This document shows positions 25,512 to 33,851 of a stretch of 64,000 bases of DNA, piece after piece (within the stretch, counting starts at the first letter, position 1; each line of letters starts with the position of its first letter). Source of the DNA: Rhabdothermincola sp037478855 (GTDB taxonomy: Bacteria; Actinomycetota; Acidimicrobiia; Acidimicrobiales; Acidimicrobilacustridaceae); contig JBBFLY010000002.1 in NCBI GenBank assembly GCA_037478855.1, forward strand, positions 25,741 through 89,740, given 5' to 3'. A program made the position numbers and the translations under genes. The notes under the pieces are model-generated. The model was not told where the DNA came from, did no database searches, and saw only the letters and a list, made by a program, of their open reading frames with translations.

Positions 25512-26321
25512 TCAGTCGGGATACCGAAGGTGCACCGCAGCTTCCGGGGTGCAGATGCGCACAGTGACCGTCTCCTCCACGTAGAGGGTCACGGTGTCGG
25601 CGTCATGGCTCTGGTACCCGATCGAGAAGTCCTGACCGGTCACGATCTCGAAATCCCCACCGCGGATGCTCAGCACCACCGCCCCGTCTACCGCCTGGGC
25701 GCGCACGACCGGCCCGCCCAGGATGAGGCGGAGATGCTCGAGCACCGGGTAGCCCCCCATCTCGGACTCCTCGATCACCCCGGTGTAGCAGCGGGGACCG
25801 AGCGCGATCGCGTAGGGCCCACCGACGCCGACGTCCTGCAGGCGGGCCATGGCTTGGGCGACGAACCGGGGATAGCGCTCGTAGTCGGTCGTGATCGGGA
25901 CCGGATCGAGGGGCGTCGCGCCGACCAGGCCTCGCACACCTCCTGCGGCGAAGCCGTGGAACACCAGCTCGTCCTCCGCCATCGCTGCCCGCTTGGCGGC
26001 CTGTCGGACCCCATCGAGGTCGGCGTCGCACGCGCCCCGATCGATCGCTTCGAGCTCTCTGCGGGAGACCTCGAACGGGGTGCGCAGCTCGAGCATCGGC
26101 TGTGCCCGCCTCGCCGCGGCCACCACCGATCCGCCCTGGAGGCTCCCCAGCTCATCGACCCGCCCCGTGGTCTCCGCGACGTGATCCCAACCCTTGGGCC
26201 CGCTGAAGTCGAGCAGCCGCCGACCGGCGAGGAACTGCTTGAGGGTGACAGTCGCCTCGCGGTCGATCTCCGCCCAGGCCCGCTCGGAGATCGGGGCGAG
26301 CGGGCGCAGCAGATGGTCCAT
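25512..26321 (-). CDS. enc: family 1 encapsulin nanocompartment shell protein
   Basis: HK97-fold shell protein that self-assembles into a hollow protein compartment. The 269-aa sequence starts MDHLLRPLAPISERAWAEI. It keeps the family landmarks TLKQFLAGRRLLDFSGPKGW, LRTPFEVSRRELEAIDRGA, and a C-terminal half with GPYAIALGP, ILGGPVVRA and the VRICTPEAAVHLRY ending. ATG 26321 is chosen because encapsulins start exactly here. It is 8 bp downstream of the ferritin-like cargo gene. Confidence 0.95.
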   Translation of the reverse strand: MDHLLRPLAPISERAWAEIDREATVTLKQFLAGRRLLDFSGPKGWDHVAETTGRVDELGSLQGGSVVAAARRAQPMLELRTPFEVSRRELEAIDRGACDADLDGVRQAAKRAAMAEDELVFHGFAAGGVRGLVGATPLDPVPITTDYERYPRFVAQAMARLQDVGVGGPYAIALGPRCYTGVIEESEMGGYPVLEHLRLILGGPVVRAQAVDGAVVLSIRGGDFEIVTGQDFSIGYQSHDADTVTLYVEETVTVRICTPEAAVHLRYPD

Positions 26322-26329
26322 CGAGCTCT

Positions 26330-26698
26330 TCACTCCCCTCTCAGACTGCCGATGCCGAGGCTCCCGTCGGAGCTGGGCGACGCACTCGACCCGTCGAGTG
26401 CGGCCACGCGCTCGATCGCGGTGATCGAGCCGTCGGTGAACAGATAGGTGCGCAGATGACGGTCGAACTCGGGGTCGTGGCGGCGGAGCCACTCGATCGT
26501 CATCGCCGCGTGCTCCTTCTCCTCGTCGCGATTGTGGGCGAGCACCGCGGCGAGCTCCTCATCGCTCGTGGCGTGAACCCGCTGGTCGTACCAGTCGACC
26601 GCCTCGAGCTCCTCCATGATCGACACGATCGCCCGATGCCGGTCGATCACCTCGTCGCTCAGCAGCTCGACCGGCTCGTGATAGCCCTCGCTCGCCAT
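26330..26698 (-). CDS. encapsulated ferritin-like protein (EncFtn) with cargo-loading peptide
   Basis: Iron-oxidising cargo of the encapsulin. The helical core carries RHRAIVSIMEELEAVDWYDQ and NRDEEKEHAAMTIEWLRRH. By comparison with the Rhodospirillum rubrum protein, the ferroxidase ligands would be Glu30, Glu60 and His63. The C-terminus ends DGSLGIGSLRGE, the targeting peptide that docks cargo to the shell. ATG 26698 has AGGAGG 11 nt upstream; a GTG at 26728 would add ten residues. Oxidised iron would be stored inside the shell. Confidence 0.95.
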   Translation of the reverse strand: MASEGYHEPVELLSDEVIDRHRAIVSIMEELEAVDWYDQRVHATSDEELAAVLAHNRDEEKEHAAMTIEWLRRHDPEFDRHLRTYLFTDGSITAIERVAALDGSSASPSSDGSLGIGSLRGE

Positions 26699-26787
26699 CT
26701 GGGCAGTCGCCTCCTCTCGCACACCCACGTCACTCTCGCAACCCGATGCACCTGCCGACAGCTCCGACAGAGCGACACGTCCAGGCG

Positions 26788-26816
26788 AGCTTACCCGTGA
26801 CAGGTCAGTATGTGAC
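26788..26816 (-). promoter_or_regulatory. candidate encapsulin operon promoter
   Basis: Minus strand GTCACA (26811-26816), 17-bp spacer, TAAGCT (26788-26793). The -35 lies in the last codons of truA. The leader to the cargo ATG would be about 85 nt. I saw no clear iron-regulator dyad. Confidence 0.4.
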
Positions 26817-27644
26817 CGCCCAGAGGCACAGGCCCTGTGGCGGGGCGACGGGACCGGCCAGTGACCGGTCGCGAGCCCGGAGGATGCCAGTCATCTCCCC
26901 CGCACGCTTGCGCCCTCGCCCCACCTCGACGAGCGTTCCCACGATGCTGCGCACCATCTGGTGGCAGAAGGCCGTCGCCTCGATGGTGAAGCGGAGCACC
27001 CCGTCACCCTCGTCGTCCCATCGGGCGTCGAGGACCCGACGCACCAACGAGGGACCCGACTCACCGTCATCCTCGTCGCCCCCGATCATCCGGTCCTTGG
27101 GACGGCGGCAGAACGAGCTGAAGTCGTGCTCACCGATCAGCGGATCACAGGCCAGCCGCATCGCGGCCAGATCGAGGGGATGCTCGATCCACCAGGCCGT
27201 CGCGGCGAGAAACGGATCGGGGACCGGGCGGTTCACGATCGTGTAGCGGTAGATGCGTGACCGGGCGGAGAACCTGGCATCGAAGTCGGGGGGCGCCACT
27301 GCGGCCTCCCGGATCACGATGGTGCCGCCGCAGAGCTTGTTGATCGACCGCTGCAACGCCGCGAGGTCGAGTCCCGCCGCGGGCGCGTCGAAAGAGACCA
27401 CCTGTCCCCACGCGTGCACCCCCCGGTCGGTGCGACCCGCACCCGTCAGCTGGACTGGATGCCGCAGGATGCGCTCGATCGTGCGCTGGAGGGTGCCCGC
27501 CACGGTGGCGACCCCGGGGTTCGCCGCGAAGCCGTGATAAGGGGCGCCGTCGTAGGCGACGACGAGCCGCACCCGTACGAGCTCGACCGGCCGCTCCGTC
27601 GGCTCCGAGCGGACAGGTTCGGGGAGGTCGTCGAAGAGGGTCAC
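26805..27644 (-). CDS. truA: tRNA pseudouridine38-40 synthase
   Basis: Isomerises uridines 38-40 in tRNA anticodon arms. The catalytic Asp is in GRTDRGVHAWGQV, and RSRIYRYTI and FCHQMVRSIVGTLVEVG follow. At 279 aa it is normal, with a slightly extended N-terminus. It follows rplQ after 51 bp, a common pairing. Confidence 0.96.
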   Translation of the reverse strand: MTLFDDLPEPVRSEPTERPVELVRVRLVVAYDGAPYHGFAANPGVATVAGTLQRTIERILRHPVQLTGAGRTDRGVHAWGQVVSFDAPAAGLDLAALQRSINKLCGGTIVIREAAVAPPDFDARFSARSRIYRYTIVNRPVPDPFLAATAWWIEHPLDLAAMRLACDPLIGEHDFSSFCRRPKDRMIGGDEDDGESGPSLVRRVLDARWDDEGDGVLRFTIEATAFCHQMVRSIVGTLVEVGRGRKRAGEMTGILRARDRSLAGPVAPPQGLCLWAVTY

Positions 27645-27695
27645 ATCCCGACGCTCCCGTGCGAGGACCGATCGGCGGACGGGTTCTCCGGCCGG

Positions 27696-28049
27696 TCAGA
27701 CCAGTTCGATGCGGGCCATCGGTGCGTTGTCGCCGTGGCGTGGCCCGAGCTTGAGGATCCGCGTGTAGCCGCCGGGACGTTCCGCGTAGCGAGGTGCGAT
27801 GTCATCGAAGAGCTTCGAGGCCATCTCCTTGTCGCGGAGGAAGGCCACGACCTGACGGTGGTTGTGCAGACCGCCCTTCTTCGCCTTGGTGATGAGCTTC
27901 TCGGCGATCGGGCGCAGCGCCTTCGCCTTCGCCTCGGTGGTGACGATCGCTTCAGCGGCGAACAGCGACGCAGCCAGGTTGGCCATCATGGCCTTCTGGT
28001 GTGCGGCGTCGCCACCGAATCGACGTGCCTTGCGTGGGGTGCCTGGCAT
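27696..28049 (-). CDS. rplQ: 50S ribosomal protein bL17
   Basis: Bacteria-specific large-subunit protein near the exit tunnel, 117 aa, with FGGDAAHQKAMMANLAASLF, EAKALRPIAEKLITKAKKG and the terminal MARIELV. It is 15 bp behind rpoA. Confidence 0.98.
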   Translation of the reverse strand: MPGTPRKARRFGGDAAHQKAMMANLAASLFAAEAIVTTEAKAKALRPIAEKLITKAKKGGLHNHRQVVAFLRDKEMASKLFDDIAPRYAERPGGYTRILKLGPRHGDNAPMARIELV

Positions 28050-28064
28050 CGCAGTACCGTCCCG

Positions 28065-29003
28065 TCAATCCCGGCGCTTGAGCGAGAGCCCCCGCTCATC
28101 GAGCTTCTGGATCACCTCGTCGAGCGATTTCTGGCCGAAGTTGGTGATGGCGAGCAGGTCATCTTCGGTCTTCTCGAGCAGCTCACCGATCGTGTTGACC
28201 TGTGCCCGCTTCAAGCAGTTGCGGGGACGCTCGGAGAGGTCGAGGTCTTCGATGGGGAGGTCGAGATCGGGTGAGCCGGTGGCCGTGACCCCGACCTCGC
28301 CCAGCTCCAGCCCCTGCGGCTCGTCGCTCATCTCCGCCACGAGCTGCACGAGCGACTGCAGCGTCGCCCCTGCGGAAGCCAGCGCCTCCCTAGGGCTGAT
28401 CGACCCGTCGGTCTCGATGTCGAGCACCAGCCGGTCGTACTCGGTGGACTGCTCGACTCGCGTGGGCTCGACTGCGAACGCCACCCGACGGATCGGCGAG
28501 AAGATCGAGTCGACGGGGATGACCCCGATCGTGTTCGAAGTCTTGTTCCGCTCGGCTGACACGTATCCGACACCCCGCTCGACCGTGATGTCGACGGCCA
28601 GCCGCCCGTGCTCGTTGAGCGTGGCGATGGGGAGATCCGGGTTGAGGATCTCGACCTGCGCGTTCGGGGTGATGTGCCCTGCGGTCACATCCGCGGGCCC
28701 ACGGACGTCGAGACGGAGGGTGACTGGCTCGTCGGAGAACACCCTCAGGACCAGGTCCTTGAGGTTCAAGATGATGTCGGTGACGTCCTCGGTGACACCC
28801 TTGATGGTGTCGAACTCGTGCAACGCGTCGTCGAAGCGGACCTGGGTGACCGCCGCGCCCGGGATGGACGACAGCAGCGTGCGACGGAGCGAGTTGCCGA
28901 GGGTGTGTCCGAAGCCGGGCTCAAGGGGGCCGATGGCGAACAGCTGCCGGTTGCCCTCCGGCTCTCCGAGCGCTTCGACCTTGGGACGCTGCATGACCAG
29001 CAT
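28065..29003 (-). CDS. rpoA: RNA polymerase alpha subunit
   Basis: Dimer that nucleates RNA polymerase assembly and contacts UP elements and activators. The N-terminal domain has GFGHTLGNSLRRTLLSSIPG; the C-terminal domain has SERPRNCLKRAQVNTIGELL and FGQKSLDEVIQKL. At 312 aa it is full length. It lies between rpsD and rplQ, the conserved alpha-operon position. Confidence 0.98.
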   Translation of the reverse strand: MLVMQRPKVEALGEPEGNRQLFAIGPLEPGFGHTLGNSLRRTLLSSIPGAAVTQVRFDDALHEFDTIKGVTEDVTDIILNLKDLVLRVFSDEPVTLRLDVRGPADVTAGHITPNAQVEILNPDLPIATLNEHGRLAVDITVERGVGYVSAERNKTSNTIGVIPVDSIFSPIRRVAFAVEPTRVEQSTEYDRLVLDIETDGSISPREALASAGATLQSLVQLVAEMSDEPQGLELGEVGVTATGSPDLDLPIEDLDLSERPRNCLKRAQVNTIGELLEKTEDDLLAITNFGQKSLDEVIQKLDERGLSLKRRD

Positions 29004-29053
29004 GTGCTTGTTTCCTCTACCTCTGATGGTGGCGATCTGGACTCGGCCTGCGG

Positions 29054-29671
29054 CTACTTCGAATAGAGCTCGACGATGAGCTGCTCGCGCACGGGAACGT
29101 CGATCTGCTCACGACGGGGTAGATCGAGCACCGTGACGGCGAAGCCGTCCTCGCTCGACTCGAGCCAGGCGGGCGGGGTGCGCCCAAGCACATCACGGTT
29201 CCATTGCACGACCACCATCTGGCGGGCCTTCTCTCGCAGGGTGATGACGTCGCCCTTGCGCACCCGGTAGCTCGGGATCGTCACCCGCTTGCCGTTCACC
29301 GCGATGTGGCCGTGCCCGACGAACTGACGGGCCTGCGGCCGGGTCGCCGCCCACCCTGCCCGGTAGACGACGTTGTCGAGCCGCAGCTCGAGGAAGCGGA
29401 GCATGTTCTCGCCGGTGACGCCCTCCTTGCGGCTGGCCTCCTCGTAGAGGTTGCGGAACTGCTTCTCCGACAGGCCGTAGGTGAAGCGGGCCTTCTGCTT
29501 CTCCTGGAGCTGGAGGAGGTACTCGGACACGTTGCCCCGACGACGACTGCGTCCATGCTCGCCGGGTGGGTACGGCCGCTTCTCGAGTGCGACCGTCTCA
29601 CCCTTGGTGCCCCAGATGTTCGTGCCGAGCCGGCGGGAGACTCGGGCCTTTGGACCGGTGTAGCGCGCCAC
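29054..29671 (-). CDS. rpsD: 30S ribosomal protein uS4
   Basis: Primary 16S rRNA binder, 205 aa, of the cysteine-free (non-zinc) type: ARYTGPKARVSRRLG at the N-terminus, then the S4 domain with LELRLDNVVYRAGWA and ARQFVGHGHIAVNGK. In many bacteria it is the autoregulator of this operon. It is one base after rpsK. Confidence 0.98.
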   Translation of the reverse strand: MARYTGPKARVSRRLGTNIWGTKGETVALEKRPYPPGEHGRSRRRGNVSEYLLQLQEKQKARFTYGLSEKQFRNLYEEASRKEGVTGENMLRFLELRLDNVVYRAGWAATRPQARQFVGHGHIAVNGKRVTIPSYRVRKGDVITLREKARQMVVVQWNRDVLGRTPPAWLESSEDGFAVTVLDLPRREQIDVPVREQLIVELYSK

Positions 29672-29672
29672 G

Positions 29673-30071
29673 TCACACCCTCCGCCGCTTCGGGGGACGG
29701 CACCCGTTGTGGGGAACCGGCGTGACGTCCTTGATGCCGGTCACCTCGATACCTGCGTTCTGGATCGACCGGATGGCGGTCTCACGGCCCGAACCGGGGC
29801 CCTTGACCAACACGTCCACCTTGCGGACGCCGTGCTCCATCGCCCGCCGGGCGCACGCCTCGGCAGCCATCTGCGCGGCGTACGGCGTGCTCTTGCGCGA
29901 GCCCTTGAAGCCCACGTTGCCCGCCGAGGCCCACGCCAGCACGTTGCCCTCCTGGTCGGTGATGCTGACGATCGTGTTGTTGAACGAGCTCTTGATGTGC
30001 GCCACCCCGTAGGTGACGTTCTTGCGTTCCTTGCGGCGGGGACGGCGCCCGCCCGAGCTTGGCTTGGCCAT
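29673..30071 (-). CDS. rpsK: 30S ribosomal protein uS11
   Basis: Platform protein, 132 aa, with GVAHIKSSFNNTIVSITD, KGSRKSTPYAAQMAAE and the terminal TPVPHNGCRPPKRRRV. It is 14 bp after rpsM. Confidence 0.98.
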   Translation of the reverse strand: MAKPSSGGRRPRRKERKNVTYGVAHIKSSFNNTIVSITDQEGNVLAWASAGNVGFKGSRKSTPYAAQMAAEACARRAMEHGVRKVDVLVKGPGSGRETAIRSIQNAGIEVTGIKDVTPVPHNGCRPPKRRRV

Positions 30072-30085
30072 GGTTCCTCCCCTGC

Positions 30086-30463
30086 CTACTTCTTGGCCTT
30101 CTTCTTGCCGGCCACGGTCTTCTTCGGCCCCTTCCGGGTACGAGCGTTCGTCTGGGTGCGCTGGCCTCGGACCGGGAGCCCACGCCGGTGGCGCAGGCCC
30201 TGGTAGCAGCCGATCTCCATCTTGCGCTTGATGTCCTGATCGACCTCACGTCGCAGATCGCCCTCGACCTTCAGGTTCTGGTCGATGTACGCGCGGATGC
30301 GGGCCACCTCTTCGTCGGTGAGGCTGTGCACCCGGGTGTCAGGGCTGATGCCCGTCGCCTCGCAGATCTGCTGGGACGTGCGCCGGCCGATGCCGTAGAT
30401 GTACGTGAGTGCGATCTCGAGTCGCTTCTCACGGGGAATGTCGACGCCTGCGATACGGGCCAT
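30086..30463 (-). CDS. rpsM: 30S ribosomal protein uS13
   Basis: Head protein bridging to the 50S subunit, 125 aa, starting ARIAGVDIPREKRLEIAL, with the GLRHRRGLPVRGQRT motif and a basic KGPKKTVAGKKKAKK tail. It starts 3 bp after the rpmJ stop. Confidence 0.98.
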   Translation of the reverse strand: MARIAGVDIPREKRLEIALTYIYGIGRRTSQQICEATGISPDTRVHSLTDEEVARIRAYIDQNLKVEGDLRREVDQDIKRKMEIGCYQGLRHRRGLPVRGQRTQTNARTRKGPKKTVAGKKKAKK

Positions 30464-30466
30464 GGA

Positions 30467-30580
30467 TCAGCCCTGCCGCTGCTTGTGCCGTGGGTTCTCG
30501 CAGATGACCTGCACCCGCCCGTGGCGGCGGATCACCTTGCACTTGTCGCAGATCTTCTTGACGCTCGGTCGTACCTTCAT
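30467..30580 (-). CDS. rpmJ: 50S ribosomal protein bL36
   Basis: A 37-aa zinc-ribbon ribosomal protein, MKVRPSVKKICDKCK and ending NPRHKQRQG. The zinc ligands Cys11, Cys14, Cys27 and His32 are all present, so it is the zinc-containing form. It lies between infA and rpsM as in most bacteria. The 111-bp gap to infA contains G/C-rich partial repeats but no clear signal. Confidence 0.97.
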   Translation of the reverse strand: MKVRPSVKKICDKCKVIRRHGRVQVICENPRHKQRQG

Positions 30581-30691
30581 CTGTCGCCTGATTCCTCGCT
30601 TCGGTTCTCAGGTGCACCGGGGCGGGTCCCCCGGCGGGTCCGGGCTGCGCGCCACGGACTCTCGCTTGTCATCGGTCGGTGGCTGCTGCGG

Positions 30692-30916
30692 TCACTTGTA
30701 GCGGTAGGTGATGCGCCCGCGGGTGAGGTCGTAAGGCGTCAGCTCCACCTGGACGCGATCACCAGGAAGGATGCGGATGTAGTGCATGCGCATCTTCCCG
30801 GAGATGTGGGCCAGCACGGTGTGGCCGTTGTCGAGCTCAACCCGGAACATGGCGTTCGGGAGCGGCTCGACCACCGTCCCCTCGAGGACGATCGCGTCTT
30901 CCTTGGGCTTGGCCAG
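30692..30916 (-). CDS. infA: translation initiation factor IF-1 (apparent CTG start)
   Basis: OB-fold factor that binds the ribosomal A site during initiation. The 74-aa product reads (M)AKPKEDAIVLEGTVVEPLPN, then HISGKMRMHYIRILPGD and the terminal RGRITYRYK. In frame there is no upstream ATG, GTG or TTG that fits. The family N-terminus begins at a CTG (30916-30914) with a perfect AGGAGG 7 nt upstream (30924-30929). The next in-frame GTG (30874) would delete the first 14 residues of the fold. A CTG start is therefore preferred; a sequencing error is the alternative. Confidence 0.9.
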   Translation of the reverse strand: MAKPKEDAIVLEGTVVEPLPNAMFRVELDNGHTVLAHISGKMRMHYIRILPGDRVQVELTPYDLTRGRITYRYK

Positions 30917-30982
30917 TGTGGGTCCTCCTGCAGGGCATCGTGTTCGCTCGGGGCGCGCGAGGGCGCTCAGAGCCGAAGAGAA

Positions 30983-31012
30983 ACCCTAGCGTCACCGGCC
31001 CCGCAGCTCCAA
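30983..31012 (-). promoter_or_regulatory. infA operon promoter
   Basis: Minus strand TTGGAG (31007-31012), 18-bp spacer, TAGGGT (30983-30988). It would give a leader of about 60 nt ahead of infA-rpmJ-rpsM-rpsK-rpsD-rpoA-rplQ. Confidence 0.55.
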
Positions 31013-31081
31013 CTCGGACCGCCACCACCCGAGCTGCCGGGTCGACACTGGCTGGTACCGGCCTGCGAGGCCCCGGAGCTG

Positions 31082-31828
31082 TCACGGGAGGGTCAAGATC
31101 TCGGGGCCGTGCTCGGTGATCGCGATCGTGTGCTCCCAATGGGCAGCGAGCGAGCCGTCCGCGGTGACGACGGTCCAGCCGTCGTCGAGCACCAGCGTCT
31201 CGGGCCGGCCTGCGGAGGCCATGGGCTCCACCGCGAACACGTTGCCCACCCGCAGCCTCGGTCCCGTACCCCGCCTCCCGTAGTTCGGCACCTCGGGCCT
31301 CTCGTGCATCGCCCTGCCGATGGCGTGACCGACGTAGTCGCGCACCACGGAGAAGCCAGCCCGCTCGAGGACGGTCTGCACGGCATGGCCGATGTCACCG
31401 ATCCGGCCACCGTCGACCATCTGCTCGATGCCCGCGTGCAGCGACTGCTCCGTGACGTCGATCAACCGCTGGGCCTCCTCGGAGATCGTGCCCACCCCGA
31501 CGGTGAACGCGGCGTCGCCGTGCCATCCCTGGACGACCGCCCCGCAGTCGATCGAGATGATGTCGCCCTCGCGCAGCTGCTGCTCTCCCGGGATGCCGTG
31601 CACCACCGTCTCGTTCACCGAGGTGCAGATCACCGCGGGGAACGGAGGGTGGCCATAACCGAGGAAGTTCGACCTCGCACCCCGACGCTCGAGCACCTCC
31701 CGGGCGATCGCATCGAGCCGGCGGGTGGTGACGCCCGGCTTGATGGCCTCGCGAACACGGGCATGCATCTCGGCCACCACCCGGCCCGCCCGGCGCATGA
31801 TGGCGATCTCGTCCGGTGAGCGCCGCAC
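31082..31828 (-). CDS. map: type I methionine aminopeptidase
   Basis: Removes N-terminal Met from nascent proteins. The pita-bread fold metal ligands fall in DIISIDCGAVVQGWHGD, GHAIGRAMHE and the late EHTIAITEHGPEIL. At 248 aa it has no N-terminal zinc extension. The start is GTG, 14 bp after adk. Confidence 0.97.
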   Translation of the reverse strand: MRRSPDEIAIMRRAGRVVAEMHARVREAIKPGVTTRRLDAIAREVLERRGARSNFLGYGHPPFPAVICTSVNETVVHGIPGEQQLREGDIISIDCGAVVQGWHGDAAFTVGVGTISEEAQRLIDVTEQSLHAGIEQMVDGGRIGDIGHAVQTVLERAGFSVVRDYVGHAIGRAMHERPEVPNYGRRGTGPRLRVGNVFAVEPMASAGRPETLVLDDGWTVVTADGSLAAHWEHTIAITEHGPEILTLP

Positions 31829-31842
31829 CCCCGCCGCCCGTC

Positions 31843-32493
31843 TCAGGATCGTTCCGCGAGCCGGGCATCGACCGCGGCGATCAGCCGCTCAGCAACCTCG
31901 TCCGGTGATCCCAACCCGTCGACGGTGACCAGCAGTCCCCTAGCGTCGAACCAGTCCACCGTGGGGATGGTCTCGGTCTGATAGGCGGCGAGGCGCTTGG
32001 CGACGGCCTCGGGGGTGTCGTCGGGCCGCTGCACGACCTGACCGCCACAGTTGTCGCAGGTCCAGTCGTTCGATGGCGGTTCGGCCAGCGAGTAGATCCG
32101 TCCGCACTCCCGGCACACTCGACGGCTGGAGATCCGCTCGATCACGACCTGCTCGGGTACCTCCAGGTTCACGGCCAGGTCCACGTCGGTGATGTCGAGC
32201 AGGGCCTCGGCCTGGCCGACCGTGCGGGGGAAACCGTCGAGCAGGAAGCCGTTGGCCGTGACGTCGGGCTGGGACAGGCGCTCCTTGACCACGCCGAGCA
32301 TGACCTCGTCCGGCAGCAGCTGACCGGCATCCATGTAGCGCTTGGCCTCGATCCCGATGGGCGTGCCCGCGGCAGCCGCCTCGCGGAGCATGTCACCAGT
32401 GGAGATGTGGGGTGCACCGTAGTGGGCGGCCAGGCGCGACGACTGCGTGCCCTTCCCGGCTCCCTGCCGACCGAAGACAACGAGACGGACCAC
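31843..32493 (-). CDS. adk: adenylate kinase
   Basis: Balances AMP, ADP and ATP. The P-loop is GRQGAGKGT (residues 8-16), and the NMP region is STGDMLREA. The long LID domain carries four Cys in CRECGRIYSL and CDNCGGQVV, so it should bind zinc. The 216-aa protein starts at a GTG that overlaps the secY stop by one base (TAGTG). Confidence 0.98.
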   Translation of the reverse strand: MVRLVVFGRQGAGKGTQSSRLAAHYGAPHISTGDMLREAAAAGTPIGIEAKRYMDAGQLLPDEVMLGVVKERLSQPDVTANGFLLDGFPRTVGQAEALLDITDVDLAVNLEVPEQVVIERISSRRVCRECGRIYSLAEPPSNDWTCDNCGGQVVQRPDDTPEAVAKRLAAYQTETIPTVDWFDARGLLVTVDGLGSPDEVAERLIAAVDARLAERS

Positions 32494-33815
32494 TACTTCA
32501 GGAAGCCTTCGTAGTTGCGCATCATGAGCTGGCTGTCGATCTGCTTCATCGTCTCGAGGGCCACACCAACGGCGATGAGGATCGAGATACCGGAGAACGA
32601 CACCGTGCTACCGGGAAGGAAGGACGTCAGCAGCAGCGACGGGATCAGCGCCACCGCTGCGATGAACAAGGCGCCGGGAAGGGTGATCCTGGACAGGATC
32701 CTGGCCAGGTACCGCTCGGTCTGTGGGCCCGGCCGGATGCCCGGGATGAACCCGCCCTGCTTGCGCAGGGTGTCGGCCTGCTTCACGGGGTCGAACATGA
32801 TGGCGGTGTAGAAGTACGCGAAGCCGATGATCAGCAGCCCGAAGACCAGCAGGTGCAGCGGCGCGTTCGGCTTGACCAGGTGATCGCTGACGAACCGCTG
32901 CACGCTCTCCCCCCAGCTCCCCGGGTCCGATGGAAGCAGGCCGGAGATGAGCTGCGGGAGGTAGAGCACCGAGCTGGCGAAGATGATGGGGATCACACCG
33001 GACTGGTTGACCTTCAGAGGGATGTAGGTGCTCTGACCGCCGTACACGCGGCGCCCCACCACCCGCTTGGCGAACTGCACCGGGATGCGACGCTGGCCCT
33101 GCTCCACGAACACGATTGCGACCAACAGGAGGACGAACCCGGCGACGGTGAGGACCACCGCGCCCCACCCGCCGTTGGCCTTGATCTGCCCGCCCTGGGA
33201 CGGCAGCGTCGAGACCACCGAGGCGAAGATGAGCAGCGACATGCCGTTGCCGATGCCCCGCTGGGTGATGAGCTCGCCCATCCACATCAGCAGGGCGGTG
33301 CCGGCCGTGAGGGTGAGCACGATGAGCATCACCCGGGGTGGCCCGAAGTCGGGGATGAGGTCGAGCCCCATGGGGTTCTGGACCTGGCCGAACCCGCCAC
33401 CCCCATTGTGGAACAGGTAGCTGAACCCGGTGGCCTGCATCGCCGCGATGCCGATGGTGACGTAGCGGGTCCACTGCGTGATCTTGCGCTGCCCAACCGC
33501 GCCCTGGTTCTGCCACTGCTCCAGCTTCGGGATCACCACCGCCAGGATCTGCATGATGATCGAGGAGGTGATGTAGGGCATGATGCCGAGCGCGAACAAC
33601 GACATCTGGGTGAGCGCGCCACCCGAGAAGAGCTGCAGGAACGAGAGCACGCCGCCCTCTTCGGCCTGCTCGCGCATGGTGCGCATCGCGCTGACGTCGA
33701 TGCCGGGCACCGGCAGGTACGCACCGACCCGATAGAGGAGGATCATGAGCAAGGTGAAGAGGATCTTGTTGCGGAGATCCTCGACCTTGAAGAGGTTCTT
33801 CAGGTTCGCGAGCAC
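32493..33815 (-). CDS. secY: preprotein translocase channel subunit SecY
   Basis: Ten-helix membrane channel for protein export, 440 aa. It starts MLANLKNLFKVEDLRNKI and has RVGAYLPVPGID in the first periplasmic region. The cytosolic loop RRIPVQFAKRVVGR and the late FAYFYTAIMFDPVKQAD are typical. It is the usual membrane gene at the end of the spc cluster. Confidence 0.98.
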   Translation of the reverse strand: MLANLKNLFKVEDLRNKILFTLLMILLYRVGAYLPVPGIDVSAMRTMREQAEEGGVLSFLQLFSGGALTQMSLFALGIMPYITSSIIMQILAVVIPKLEQWQNQGAVGQRKITQWTRYVTIGIAAMQATGFSYLFHNGGGGFGQVQNPMGLDLIPDFGPPRVMLIVLTLTAGTALLMWMGELITQRGIGNGMSLLIFASVVSTLPSQGGQIKANGGWGAVVLTVAGFVLLLVAIVFVEQGQRRIPVQFAKRVVGRRVYGGQSTYIPLKVNQSGVIPIIFASSVLYLPQLISGLLPSDPGSWGESVQRFVSDHLVKPNAPLHLLVFGLLIIGFAYFYTAIMFDPVKQADTLRKQGGFIPGIRPGPQTERYLARILSRITLPGALFIAAVALIPSLLLTSFLPGSTVSFSGISILIAVGVALETMKQIDSQLMMRNYEGFLK

Positions 33816-33851
33816 GGCGTCGTTCTCCCGGAACCGGCGGTAGGCCAGCCC

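Noticed and set aside
30692..30874. infA starting at the in-frame GTG 30874
   Set aside because: It would delete the first 14 conserved residues of IF-1 and has no Shine-Dalgarno; the CTG start explains both.
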